DNA from: DASZIT01 sp963770635
Lineage (GTDB): Bacteria; Actinomycetota; Acidimicrobiia; Acidimicrobiales; RAAP-2
Assembly (NCBI GenBank): GCA_963770635.1
Contig: CAVYQI010000006.1
Coordinates: 62,001 to 126,000 of the forward strand
DNA length: 64,000 nt
Reading direction: 5' to 3'
Positions within the stretch are counted from its first letter, which is position 1, and the number at the start of each line of letters is the position of its first letter. Position numbers and translations under genes: made by a program. The notes beneath the pieces are model-generated. The model was not told the DNA's origin. It made no database searches and saw only the letters and a list, made by a program, of their open reading frames with translations. This document shows positions 8,292-17,682 of this stretch, piece by piece.

Positions 8292-9509
8292 TCAGGCCAC
8301 CACGCCGCGGATCTTGAGGTCGACGATGGCATCCTCGTCGAAGCCGATGTCGGCCAGGATGCGGTCGCCGTGCTCGTTGAACTCCGGCGCCCTGGCCGGT
8401 ACCGCCGGTTCCTCGTCGAATTGGACCGGGGCGGCCACCAGCTGGAACGGCGTCCCGGTGGCGGTCTCGCAGTCCTGGATGTAACCGTTGGCCACCGTCT
8501 GGGGGTCCACCGCGGCCTCCAGGGTGTGCTGGACCACCGCCCACTGCCCGGTGAAGCCGTCGAGCCGCTCGCGCCACTCGGCCAGCGTCGCCGATGCGAA
8601 CACCTCGGTCAGGATGGCCACCCCGGCGTCGCTGTTGGCCATGAGGGACTGATAGTCGGCGAACCGGGGGTCGGTGATCAGGTCCGGGCGGCCGACCGCC
8701 TCGCAGAGTGGCGGCCAGTACTTGGCCGGTTGGAGGCAGGTGAGGGCCAGGACCCGATCGTCCTTCGTCTCGTAGTTGTGGGAGAGCGGATTGGACCCGG
8801 CGCGCTCCGCCGGCGGCGGGGTCCAGGGCACTCCCAGCACCAGCGAGAGGGCCACCGCCTGGCCCATGGACCACATCCCCACCCCGAGCAGCGACACGTC
8901 GACGATGGTGGCCTCGCCGGTCCGTTCGCGGTGGAAGAGGGCGCCCATGATCCCCCCGGCGATGGTCATGGCGCCGATCGAGTCCCCGAAGCCGGGGGCG
9001 GGCGGAGGCGGCACCCGGTCGTACTCGGGCCACTTGGCCCCCACCGCCACCCCGGCTCGAGCCCAGAAGGCCAGGGAGTCATAGGAGCCCTTGTCGGCGT
9101 CCGGACCCCGCTCGCCCTGACCGGTACCGCGTACGTAGATGATGTCGGGATTGTGGGCACGGATCTCGTCGACGCCGACCTTCAACTTCTTGCGCACGCT
9201 CGGGAGCTTGTTGGTGAGGAACACGTCGGATGTCGACGCCAGTGCGTAGAGGATCTCGAGCCCATCGGGCGAGGTCAGGTCGAGGCCCAGGCTCTTCTTT
9301 CCGCGGTTGGAGTGCTCCAGTAGGGCGTGGACGTCGTTGGGCACGATGGCGAGTCCCGATGAGGCCAACCCCCGCATCGCGTCGCCCCGCTCGACGTGCT
9401 CGATCTTGATGACCTCGGCGCCCCAGTCCGATAGCAGCGCCGACGCCGCCGGAACGAATGTGTGCTCGGCGACCTCGAGGATCCGGACGCCCTGCAGGAC
9501 TGCGGTCAC
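8292..9509 (-). CDS. Class III CoA-transferase (CaiB/BaiF family)
   Basis: 405 residues from GTG 9509, chosen because GGAGG sits 6 bp upstream; the TTG at 9515 would leave no spacing. N-terminal VRILEVAEHTFVPAASALLS, SDWGAEVIKIEHVERGDAMR and NRGKKSLGLDLTS are hallmarks of the family, which moves CoA from one acyl-CoA to another acid through an aspartyl-CoA intermediate. The usual catalytic-Asp region is near GPDADKGSYD (residues about 160-170). It probably activates a catabolic acid or recycles CoA. A second member is at 55813-57019. Confidence 0.9.
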   Translation of the reverse strand: MTAVLQGVRILEVAEHTFVPAASALLSDWGAEVIKIEHVERGDAMRGLASSGLAIVPNDVHALLEHSNRGKKSLGLDLTSPDGLEILYALASTSDVFLTNKLPSVRKKLKVGVDEIRAHNPDIIYVRGTGQGERGPDADKGSYDSLAFWARAGVAVGAKWPEYDRVPPPPAPGFGDSIGAMTIAGGIMGALFHRERTGEATIVDVSLLGVGMWSMGQAVALSLVLGVPWTPPPAERAGSNPLSHNYETKDDRVLALTCLQPAKYWPPLCEAVGRPDLITDPRFADYQSLMANSDAGVAILTEVFASATLAEWRERLDGFTGQWAVVQHTLEAAVDPQTVANGYIQDCETATGTPFQLVAAPVQFDEEPAVPARAPEFNEHGDRILADIGFDEDAIVDLKIRGVVA

Positions 9510-9686
9510 TCCCAACCTCCGACGATCTCCGTACGCCAGGGCACAGCAGTTCCGCGGTCCCCCGAACTGATGCCGAATTAGCAGGTCTGGCAGGAAGAGC
9601 CAGAAACCCCAGAAACGGCAAGTGCGACTCTAGCGTTGACAGACTGGGATTCTCAAACCCGGGCCGGGTCGGCTAGCTTCTTTGGA

Positions 9687-10667
9687 ATGATGACCAAGGG
9701 CCGGGCATGTGGGCGTGTGCTCCTGGCTCTCGGTCTTGGGGTGGCCCTGGGTGGGCTGATGGCCGCCACCCCGGCCGGGGCCGCCACGACCGGGAATCCC
9801 ACTTACCCAGTGTCCTACTCGTTTCTCACCGGGGCGACCCTCTCTGCGCCGGCGGGCCCCTACGCCTCTCCCCCGGGGGCAAACAACTGGTCGTGCAAGC
9901 CGTCGGTGGCCCATCCCGAACCGGTGATCCTGGTACACGGCCTCCTGGCCAATGAGAACGACAACTGGCAGACCTTTGCGCCGCTCCTCGCCGACAATGG
10001 CTATTGCGTCTTTGCCCTCACGTATGGCAACGATCTCTCCACTGAACCACCTTTCGACTTCATGGGCGGCCTGGCTCCGATGCAGCAGAGCGCGCACGTG
10101 CTCGGCACGTTCGTCGACAAGGTGCTGGCCGCCACCGGCGCCGTGAAGGTCGATCTGGTTGGTCACTCCGAAGGGGCCACCATGCCCTATTGGTACCTGA
10201 AGTTCGACGGCGGCGCGGCGAAGGTCGCCCACATGGTCGGCTTGGCACCCGTCGTCCACGGCACCGCCCTCACCGGACCGGCGATTGTCGACGAGTTGCT
10301 GAGCGAACTCGGCGTGTCCCCGGTCGAGGCGGCGCTCATCTCGCCTATCTGTGCGTCGTGCCTCGACTTTCAGCCGACGTCCGTCTTTACGCAACGGCTC
10401 GACGCCAACGGCGTGGCGGTTCCGGGTGTCACCTATACGCAGATCATGACCCGTTACGACGAGTTGGTCCTGCCCTATACGAGTGGGATCGTCGTCGCCC
10501 CCAACTCCACCAACATCGTCGTGCAAGACCAGTGCCCGCTGGACTTCAGCGACCACCTCGAACTTGGTTCCGACCCGGTCGCCGCCCGTGACGTGCTGAA
10601 TGCCCTGGATCCGGCGCACCCGCGCCCGGTACCCTGCCTACCCGTGCTGCCACTGGTCGGTCCATAA
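9687..10667 (+). CDS. Secreted lipase/esterase (alpha/beta hydrolase)
   Basis: 326 residues from ATG 9687. A signal peptide is visible: MMTKGRACGR, hydrophobic VLLALGLGVALGGLMAA, then a TPAGAA cleavage site. The mature protein has the oxyanion HG (VILVHGLLANENDNW), the nucleophile elbow GHSEGA (Ser near 176) and a C-terminal DFSDHLEL with a candidate catalytic His. This is the bacterial triacylglycerol-lipase pattern (Streptomyces LipA / class I.7-like). Two conserved Cys pairs could form disulfides. It stands alone, convergent with the hydratase gene. It would release fatty acids or sterols from esters outside the cell. Confidence 0.87.
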   Translation: MMTKGRACGRVLLALGLGVALGGLMAATPAGAATTGNPTYPVSYSFLTGATLSAPAGPYASPPGANNWSCKPSVAHPEPVILVHGLLANENDNWQTFAPLLADNGYCVFALTYGNDLSTEPPFDFMGGLAPMQQSAHVLGTFVDKVLAATGAVKVDLVGHSEGATMPYWYLKFDGGAAKVAHMVGLAPVVHGTALTGPAIVDELLSELGVSPVEAALISPICASCLDFQPTSVFTQRLDANGVAVPGVTYTQIMTRYDELVLPYTSGIVVAPNSTNIVVQDQCPLDFSDHLELGSDPVAARDVLNALDPAHPRPVPCLPVLPLVGP

Positions 10668-10696
10668 GCTGGTCGGGGCGCTGACGGGACCCGCGG

Positions 10697-11476
10697 CTAC
10701 GACGATGGCTCCGGAGGGACCCAGCTCGGCGGCCGCTTCTCCATGAACGCCCGCATCCCTTCTCTCGGCTCGTCCGAGTGCTCGAGGGCCCAGAACATCG
10801 TCTGGTAGTCAACATCGCCGTAGCGCTCGTTGAGCATCCGTTTCACATGGGCGCGGGCCGACGGTGCGGTCTGGAGCACCTGGTGGGCCGCCTCCAACGC
10901 CGCCGCATGCAATTCGTCGTGCGGGACCACCCGGGAGATAACCCCGAGGCGCTGGGCCTCGGCCGCATCGAACCGTCGCCCCGACAGCAGCAGGTCGCGG
11001 GCCATGGCCAGGCCCACATGGGCGGGCAGGGCCGCGGCGTAGGTGGCGTCGGGGATGCCCCGGAGGAGCTCCGGTACCCGGAAAGTGGCGCGATCGCTGG
11101 CCACCGCGATGTCCGCCATCATGGCGATGAGGAGCCCTCCGGCCTGACAGATCCCGTTGACCGCGGCGATGACCGGCGCCTGGCTGTCCCGGATGGCGAG
11201 GAACGGGAGGATGTCCTGACCCGTCTGGTCGGGCTGCGACTCGCCTGGCTCCGACCGCCCTCCGAGATCGCCACCCGGAGCGAACACGTCACCGACTCCG
11301 GTGATGATGAGCGCGGCCAGATCGGGATCGCGGTTCACCAGATGCACCGCCCGTTTCACGCCGTAGTACATCGCCGGCGTCAGGGCGTTTCGCGCCGCCG
11401 GCCGGTCGATCACGCACCAAGCGATCGGCCCAGATCGCTCGAAGCGCAACATTGCCGTGCCCAGTTCGTGTTCCAT
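10697..11476 (-). CDS. Enoyl-CoA hydratase/isomerase
   Basis: 259 residues, intact. Crotonase motifs in order: DRPAARNALTPAMYYGV, the first oxyanion region VFAPGGDLGG (residues about 65-75), the second ICQAGGLLIAMMADIAVASD and TFRVPELLRGIPD, whose Glu in PE corresponds to the catalytic Glu of hydratases. It adds water to 2-enoyl-CoA or shifts the double bond. It is divergent from the amidohydrolase gene at 11602, with a strong inverted repeat between them. The C-terminal RMLNERYGDVDYQTM and PREGMRAF are typical of actinobacterial EchA proteins. Confidence 0.9.
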   Translation of the reverse strand: MEHELGTAMLRFERSGPIAWCVIDRPAARNALTPAMYYGVKRAVHLVNRDPDLAALIITGVGDVFAPGGDLGGRSEPGESQPDQTGQDILPFLAIRDSQAPVIAAVNGICQAGGLLIAMMADIAVASDRATFRVPELLRGIPDATYAAALPAHVGLAMARDLLLSGRRFDAAEAQRLGVISRVVPHDELHAAALEAAHQVLQTAPSARAHVKRMLNERYGDVDYQTMFWALEHSDEPREGMRAFMEKRPPSWVPPEPSS

Positions 11477-11532
11477 CCGACCTCCCCGTCCCCGGCGACG
11501 GGGCTCATCGGGTTGCTACGATATTTCGACTC

Positions 11533-11565
11533 TCGCAAATCAGCAATCCTGTACTGATTTTGCGA
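11533..11565. promoter_or_regulatory. Inverted repeat, candidate operator
   Basis: TCGCAAATCAG (11533-11543), a 10-bp spacer and CTGATTTTGCGA (11554-11565) form a near-perfect inverted repeat with one extra base in the right arm. It lies in the 125-bp divergent region between the hydratase (start 11476) and the amidohydrolase (start 11602). A TetR gene lies downstream at 12886-13591. No T-tract follows, so an operator is likelier than a terminator. Confidence 0.6.
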
Positions 11566-11601
11566 CAATCTGCCTTCCGTACCAGTTGAAGGAGGACCTG
11601 A

Positions 11602-12859
11602 ATGGCCCGTCCCCGCCTCCCGGAACCCATCCACCTGCGCAGCGAACGCATGCTCGACGTCGTCCAGGGCGAGCTGGTGTCCCCCGGCAACCTGCTGATC
11701 GGGGGCGAGCGCATCCTGGAGGTGGCCCCGACCTCGGTACCCGAAGACGCGGTGGTGATCGACCTCGGCGATCTGACCCTCATCCCCGGGCTCATGGACA
11801 TGGAGGTCAACCTCCTCCTCGGCGGCCCCGACCATCGCAGCCCGCTCAACGCGGTGCAGGACGATCCGGCCCTGCGCACCCTGCGAGCCGTGGCCAACGC
11901 TCGACGCACCCTTGCGCGCCGGGTTCACCACCGTGCGCAATCTGGGCCTGTTCATCCAGACGGGCGGGCTGCTCCTGGATGTCGCCCTCAAGAAGGCCAT
12001 CGACTTCGGGTGGATCGACGGACCCCGGGTCGTCCCCGCCGGCCACGCCATCACCCCGACCGGCGGGCACCTCGACCCGACGATGTTCCAGGCCTTCGCG
12101 CCGCACATCATGCCCCTCACCGTCGAAGAGGGCATCGCCAACGGCGTGAGCGAGGTGCGAAAGGCGGTCCGCTATCAGATCAAGCACGGTGCCGAGCTGA
12201 TCAAGGTCTGCGCGTCGGGCGGGGTGATGTCCCACACCGGTCCGGCCGGGGCCCAGCAGTACTCCGACGAGGAGTTGCGGGCCATCGTCGACGAGGCCCA
12301 CCGGGCCGGGTTACGGGTCGCCGCCCACGCCCACGGCAACGACGGCATCCGCGCCGCCCTCGATGCCGGGATCGACTGCATCGAGCACGGGTCGCTGATG
12401 GCCGACGAGACCCTCGACCTCATGGTCGAGCTGGGCCGGTTTCTCGTACCGACCACGTATCTGGCCGACGGGATGGACGTGTCCCACGCGGCCCCCGAGC
12501 TGCAGGCCAAGGCGGCCGAGGTGTTTCCTCGGGCCAAGGAGACGATCCGGAAGGCCATCGCTCGCGGAGCCCGAATCGCTTGCGGCACCGACGCCCCGGC
12601 CATTCCTCACGGGAAAAACGCCAAGGAGCTGGTGGCGCTGGTCGACCGAGGAATGACTCCCTTGCAGGCCATCCGTGCCGCCACCACGGTCGCCGCCGAG
12701 CTCATCAACGTCGACGACCGGGGGCGTCTCGAGGCCGGGCTGTTCGCCGACGTGATCGCGGTGCCCGGGGACCCGGTGGCCGACATCGGGGTTACCGAGG
12801 ATGTCCGGTTCGTAATGAAGGGCGGTCAGGTGTACCGCCACGACCGCGAGAGCCGGTAG
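11602..12859 (+). CDS. Amidohydrolase (imidazolonepropionase-like) lacking the usual HxH motif, frameshifted
   Basis: ATG 11602 follows GAAGGAGGACCTGA. The reading shifts by one base near 11905-11915 and then runs to 12859, about 419 residues. Other barrel residues are present: LIKVCASGGVMS (Lys that is carboxylated in the family), RVAAHAHGN and CIEHGS (His), ACGTDAP (Asp). At strand 1, where relatives have PGLIDxHxH, this protein has PGLMDMEVNLLLGG, so both histidines are absent. It is therefore either a one-metal enzyme or a divergent branch. Hydrolysis of a cyclic amide or lactone is the family role; the real substrate is unknown. Confidence 0.82.
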
Positions 12860-12885
12860 TGCCGCCCTGGCGCTCGGGCCGGCGG

Positions 12886-13591
12886 TCAGGAAGTGGAGCC
12901 GGGCCCGATCCCGTTGAGGATCAAACTCCACAGGTCCTCGGCCGAATCGCCTTCGGGAGGACGCAGCGACATGCCGCTGATCGTCGATGAGAAGGTGTTG
13001 AACATGATCACCTCCATCACGATGCCGACAATGGGGCCGTCGCGTAGCCCGGGTCGAACGCAGCCGGCGGCGGTGGCCTCCTCGAGGATTTGCTCGAACA
13101 GGGAGACGAGCGGAGAAAAGACCCGGGCCGCCTCCATCGGATGCTCGGTGAGCAACTGCTGAGCGAACTCCGCCATGCCGAGGGGCGCCTGCCTCTTGGC
13201 GGCAGCCCCGGACGGCCGGCACAGCCGGTAATACGACACGACGAAGGCGTGGAGGCGCTCGAGCGGGCCCTCTTGTTGGTCGACCAGCGGCACGGACGCG
13301 CTCAGTGGTCGACCGGACCGACTCCTCGAACAGGGCCAAGAGGAGCTCGTGCTTCCCTCCGAAATACTGGTAGAAGCTGTGGAGCGACTGGCCTGAGCGC
13401 TCGACCACCTCTTGGACGGTGAAATCCCCTCCTGATCTGGAATTGAACAGTTCTATGGCTGCATCCAGAAACCGCTGCACCCGACTTTCAGCTCGGAGGC
13501 GCGCCGAATCCAGGGACCTCGCAACCGCCTGCTCGCGTCGACTGGGCCCTTCGCCCTCGACCGAATCAACCGCCGCCTCGTCCTTCGTCAC
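12886..13591 (-). CDS. TetR-family transcriptional regulator, frameshifted
   Basis: GTG 13591 opens MTKDEAAVDS, followed by the HTH: RVQRFLDAAIELFNS, FTVQEVVERSGQSLHSFYQY and FGGKHELLLALFEE. A one-base shift near 13290-13310 leads into the ligand domain (PLVDQQEGPLERLHAFVVSY to GIGPGSTS, stop 12886). Total about 234 residues. It converges on the amidohydrolase gene and lies upstream of no obvious partner on its own strand. Natural targets are the inverted repeat at 11533-11565 or its own promoter (inference). Confidence 0.82.
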
Positions 13592-13615
13592 CGGGGAGAG
13601 CGTACCCGAGGGGCC

Positions 13616-13942
13616 CTAGACGGCCGGCTCGACCAGCATGTCGAACTTGGCCGCGCCGCTGTCGGGAACTCTCGGCTGGCGCCACACCTCAACCGGAAAT
13701 GAGACGTTCACCAGGGAGTAGCACATCCACAACAACCTCCGGGCGTCTTCGGGCAGCGCGTGCAGGTCCAACTGGTCGAGGTAGTCCATGGCCGCATCGA
13801 GCCGGGGGAAGGCAGCGTCGTAGAACGCCTGGAGTTCGTCCATAGTGCTCGAGAGGCGCTTGGCGTAGCGTTCGGCCTCGGTCTCGAGCGACCAACCGGC
13901 AAAGGGCTCGAGGTCGGCGAAGTCGGCGGGGAGGGTCGTCAT
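13616..13942 (-). CDS. Small protein linked to the Rieske oxygenase
   Basis: 108 residues, intact, starting at 13942, 17 bp after the stop of the Rieske oxygenase on the same strand. The sequence MTTLPADFADLEPFAGWSLE, with acidic, Trp- and helix-rich stretches (ERYAKRLSSTMDELQAFYDA) and C-terminal PVEVWRQPRVPDSGAAKFD, has no catalytic motif I can name. I recall similar short proteins beside mycobacterial ring-hydroxylating oxygenases, but this is memory, not a search. A small subunit or assembly factor of the oxygenase is plausible. Confidence 0.6.
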   Translation of the reverse strand: MTTLPADFADLEPFAGWSLETEAERYAKRLSSTMDELQAFYDAAFPRLDAAMDYLDQLDLHALPEDARRLLWMCYSLVNVSFPVEVWRQPRVPDSGAAKFDMLVEPAV

Positions 13943-13959
13943 TCGATCAACGTCCTTGT

Positions 13960-15254
13960 CTAAGAGGCGGTGGAGATCCGGACCGGAGTGGCGAACTTCT
14001 GCTGGTATTCGGTCACGTGGTCACGGGCCGTCCGGTGCAGATGGCGGAGCAGGATCTCCTGGTCGTTGAGTGGGAATTCGGTCACCGCCCGGGACTCGAG
14101 CATGGTCTGGGTGGCTTCCAGGGTGTTGCCGTCCTGCAGCGAATACTCCTTGAAGGTGACGGCCGCCAGCTCCTGCGTGAGGCGCTCGCGGGCAGTCTTC
14201 GGTGGGGCGAAGTACAGGGTTCCCTCGAAGGTATGGGTGTTGTAGGAGGTCGGCCAGTAGTGATACGTCAGGTACCAGCCCGGCTCCCAGATCAGGAGCA
14301 TGAAGTTGGGGAAGAACACGAACGAGTCGATGCCCCAGGCCGGGTGACGCGCCGGGTTCAGCGCCGGCGGAAGCTCGTCGAGCCCCTCGATGTCCGGCTT
14401 GGCCCACGGACCGAACAGCCCGCTGTGCAGGACCCGCTCTATCGGCTTCACCATGTCGAGGTCCTTGGGTGGGGACATGCCGCCCCACGACGACACCATG
14501 CCGTGGGGCCCGTCGAGCTGGTAGGCCAGCGCTTCAAAGCCGTAGCCGGAGAGCTTGCGCGACTCGTCGGCGGTGGCCTGCTTCGCGTGGAGGATGGGCG
14601 CATGGTAGAACTCGGCGAAGGCATCGATGAACAACTTCCAGTTGGCTCCGACCTCGGACCGGTACTTGTAGACCTGGGTCATCTTGTCGAACGGATAGCC
14701 GGCGATGCCTTCCCCGAACTCCCCGAGGTACTCCCGCAGCGACGTGGTGTTCTCGGGATCGAGGTTGACGAAGATGAAGCCCTCCCATGTCTCGACCTGT
14801 ACTCCGGCCAACCCGTAGTCGTCGCGGTCGAGGTCGAAGAACTCCGACTCCTGCTGGACGAAGGTCAGCTGTCCGTCGGTGGCGTACCGCCAGCCGTGGT
14901 ACTTGCAGGTGAACTGGCGGCAGGTCCCGCTGGTCTCGTCTCCGGGGTAGTCGGTCCACACCAGCTTGTTGCCCCGGTGCCGGCAGATGTTGTGGAAGAC
15001 ATGGATCTCACCGTCCGTGCCCCGGACGATCACCAACGAGGTCCCGGCGGCATCCAGCTCTTTGGTGAAGTAGCTCCCGTGGCGGGGAAGCTGCTCGACC
15101 CGCCCACGTTCAGCCAGGTCCGGGCGAAGATGGCCTTGCGCTCGAGCTCGTAGTGATCCGGCGAGATCGAGTCCTCGTAGGACACCGGTCCGGTGCCCAG
15201 CTGGGGGTAGTGCTCGGTCCAGCTGCCCTCCGCTGGCTTGGGGAAATGCGCCAT
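13960..15254 (-). CDS. Rieske non-heme iron oxygenase, alpha subunit, frameshifted
   Basis: ATG 15254 follows GGGAGGAACAG. The shift lies near 15040-15095. The Rieske cluster motif is CRHRGNKLVW...CKYHGW (C-x-H...C-x2-H), binding a [2Fe-2S] cluster. The mononuclear iron site is FIDAFAEFYHAPILH (D...H...H). Length about 430 residues is normal for KshA-, toluate- or carnitine-type oxygenases. It hydroxylates a ring or alkyl substrate using O2 and electrons from a reductase, for which the gene at 17683-18763 is the obvious candidate. An AT-rich promoter stretch (15300-15318) precedes it. Confidence 0.9.
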
Positions 15255-15318
15255 CTCTGTTCCTCCCGGTCCCGCTCCGACTTGTAGAAGAAAGCGTCGA
15301 TCTTTTAAATACAGAATA

Positions 15319-15899
15319 TCATTTCCGGCGCAGGTCGTCATCGAGCTCGACCCCGAAGGACCGGAAGGCCATGGCCAGCACCTCGTAGGCGCCGACGGTG
15401 AAGACCAGGTCCATGAGCTGCTGCTCGTCGAGGTCGCCGGCCAGCGTCTCCCAGGTCGCGTCGCTCACCATGCCGTCCGCCGATGAGCTCGTCCACGACT
15501 CGAGCATCGCCCCGTCCAGCGGCGGACCAGCCCGGGAGCGTCGGGTCCCAGGGCGATCCGTGCGGACCTCGTCCTCGTCGAGGCCGACGTCGCCGGCCAG
15601 GACGGCGTGCTGGCGCCCACTCGTAGTCCGACTCCCGCAGGGTGGCGACCCGGAGCACCAGGAGCTCGCGTTGGCGCGGCGAGAGTGTCGAGGCGAAGAG
15701 GATGTAGCCGTTGAAGGTGTGGAACGCCTGGGTCAACTCCGGATGCCGGGCCAGGGTGCCGAGCGCGTTGAGCGCCTTCGGGCGGCCCTCCCGCGGGCGG
15801 GAACGGGTGGCGGGGGTGCTGGCCGGGCGCAGGGCGGCCAGGGCCTCGCGCATCTCCGGCGGCCACTCCCCCGGCGGCAGCGGGCGATATCCGGGACAT
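15319..15899 (-). CDS. Carboxymuconolactone decarboxylase / AhpD-like protein, frameshifted
   Basis: ATG 15899 overlaps the stop of the upstream SDR (TGATG). With a C-run indel near 15885 corrected it begins MSRISPLPPGEW. It continues ALNALGTLARHPELTQAFHT, FNGYILFASTLSPRQRELLV, LRVATLRESDYEWA and, after another shift near 15605, to the stop at 15319. The FNG...LS.RQRELL pattern is the CMD fold used by AhpD and many catabolic proteins of unknown role. The Cys-x-x-Cys of true AhpD is not visible in the readable part, so a peroxidase role is not supported. Confidence 0.72.
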
Positions 15900-16661
15900 C
15901 AGGTGTTCCGCCCGCCGTTGACCCCGATGACCTGTCCGGTGATGTAGCCGGCCTCGTCGCCCACCAAGAAGGAGCAGGCGGCGGCGATGTCCTCCGGCGT
16001 CCCGACTCGGCGCACCGGGGTCGGTCGCCGCGTGATGGCGACGCCCTTCCCGAGCAGGCCCTTGGCCTCGGCCACCCGCAGCATCGGGGTGTCGATGAAG
16101 CCGGGCGGAATGGTGTTGACGGTGATCCCCTGGGGGCCGAGCTCGAGGGCCAGCGCCTTGGTGAAGCCGATGACGCCGGCCTTGGCCGCCACGTAGTGGG
16201 TCATGCAGCGGCTGGCCGCCGTGGGCGCTGGATGACGAGATGTTGACGATGCGCCCCCAGCCCTCCTCGATCATGTCCGGCACCACGGCCTGGCAGCAGT
16301 CGAACGTCCCGGTGAGATTGACGGCCAGGATGCGGTCCCACTTCTCGGCGGTGATCTCCAGGAACGGGTCGAAGCCGTCGAGGCCGGCGCTGTTGACCAG
16401 CACCGTCGGCCGTCCGAGGCGGCTGCCGGACCTCGTCGACTCCGCGGTCGATCCGGCGCACGGTCGGTCACGTCGACGGTCACGCCGACGCGCGGACCCG
16501 CCGCCCGAGGCCGCGATCTTCTCGGCCGCCGGCCTCGGCCGACTCGCCGTCGCGATCGAAGATGGCGACCGCGTTCCCGTCGGCGGCCAGCCGTTCGACA
16601 GATGGCCAGCCCGATGCCGGATCCGCCCCCGGTGACGATGGCGACGCGGGTCGGGCGTCAC
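15899..16661 (-). CDS. Short-chain dehydrogenase (3-oxoacyl/2-hydroxycyclohexanecarboxyl-CoA dehydrogenase-like), frameshifted
   Basis: Conserved blocks in order: RVAIVTGGGSGIGLAI (N-terminus, other frame), VLVNSAGLDGFDPFLEITAE and IVNISSSSAH, then catalytic YVAAKAGVIGFTKALALELG, TVNTIPPGFIDTPML and GYITGQVIGVNGG, stop 15899. The N-terminal glycine motif and NSAG are intact, so function is likely despite at least three shifts. The probable start is GTG 16661, which overlaps the stop of the dioxygenase gene as GTGA. Part of the minus-strand operon dioxygenase-SDR-CMD-Rieske. It would oxidise a ring or beta-hydroxyl group. Confidence 0.8.
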
Positions 16662-17498
16662 TGGATGGCGCTCGTCGCCGTGGAGGGTCGTGCGGTGCAT
16701 GTCGCGGGGGGAGTCGGGGTCGTAGCGGCACGGCCCGGTGCAGCACGCCGCGGTTGTCCCAGATCACCAGGTCCCCGACCGACCACTCGTGGCGGTAGAC
16801 GCGTCCGGGCGGGGTCGAGCGGGCCAGCAGGTCGGCCAGGAGCGTCTGGCCCTCGTCGCGGCTCCATGCCGACCACGTGCGACGGTGGTCGCCCCGAGGA
16901 CCAGTGAGCGGCGTCCCGTTACGGTGGGTCCACACCAACGGGTGCTCCTTGGAGGGACGCGATGCGCCACAGGTCTCGAGTTCTTCGGGGGATGGGTCGT
17001 TGTTCACCAGACGCTGCGTCGCTTCGATGGTGTGGACCACCCGCAGCGACCGGCAGCGCTCCTTCTCGTCGTCGGTCGAGGTCGTCGTAGGCGGCGTAGG
17101 TGCTGGCGAACTCGGTCTCGCCCTCCGGACTCCGCCACGGCGTGGGCGCTGAGCAGGGTGGCCATGATCGGGATGTCGTCGGTGCACCCGTCGATGTGCC
17201 AGTCGAAGGTCCCCCGCAAATAGGCGGCCGCCGGATTCTTGGCCGGGTCCAGGCTCACCCGGAAGATCTCCGGGTGCTCGCCGGAGCCCAGGGTCACCAC
17301 CCGGCCGAGTTTCCTGGAGAAGGCGATCTGGGTGACATCGTCGATGTGCAGGTCCCGGAAGATGAGCGCACCGTTGGCCTCCAGTGCCTCGAGCGTCCAG
17401 CCGGGCAGCGTCTCGTCGTCCAGCAGGTGTTCGCCGTCCACCCCGACGACCTCTGCCCCCACGCTGGCACTGAGCTTCTCAACGGTCACCACGGCCAT
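16658..17498 (-). CDS. TauD/TfdA-family Fe(II)/2-oxoglutarate dioxygenase, frameshifted
   Basis: ATG 17498 follows AAGGAG with a 6-bp spacer. The N-terminal third is intact: VGAEVVGVDGEHLLDDETLP, GALIFRDLHIDD, then the iron ligands in FDWHIDGCTDD (H-x-D). After shifts near 17080, 16930 and 16700 the C-terminal part shows HEWSVGDLVIWDNRGVLHRA and DMHRTTLHGDE, the distal His region and 2-oxoglutarate-binding Arg. Total about 280 residues, normal for the family. It hydroxylates or desaturates a substrate with succinate release. First gene of a four- or five-gene operon. Confidence 0.83.
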
Positions 17499-17682
17499 CG
17501 GGCACTCCTTCACGTTGCGCCTTTTGATAGAGGAAGACTATTACTCTCCCAGAATCCTATTTCCACACTTTCTACCAGGCCCGGCTTCCTGTTGCCGAGG
17601 AGCGCTGGCGGCCAGAGCCTCTGACCTTGGCTGGGCATCCCGCCGTTGCCAGTCTAGGAGAACTTCGTTATCATTTGTCAAC

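Noticed and set aside
9636..9686. Lipase start at TTG 9636 and a TCGGCTA half-site at 9669-9675 as another copy of the palindrome
   Set aside because: The residues before MMTKGRA do not look like a signal peptide, and TTGACA at 9636 is more like a -35 box. The left half of the palindrome is absent, so it is only a chance 7-mer.
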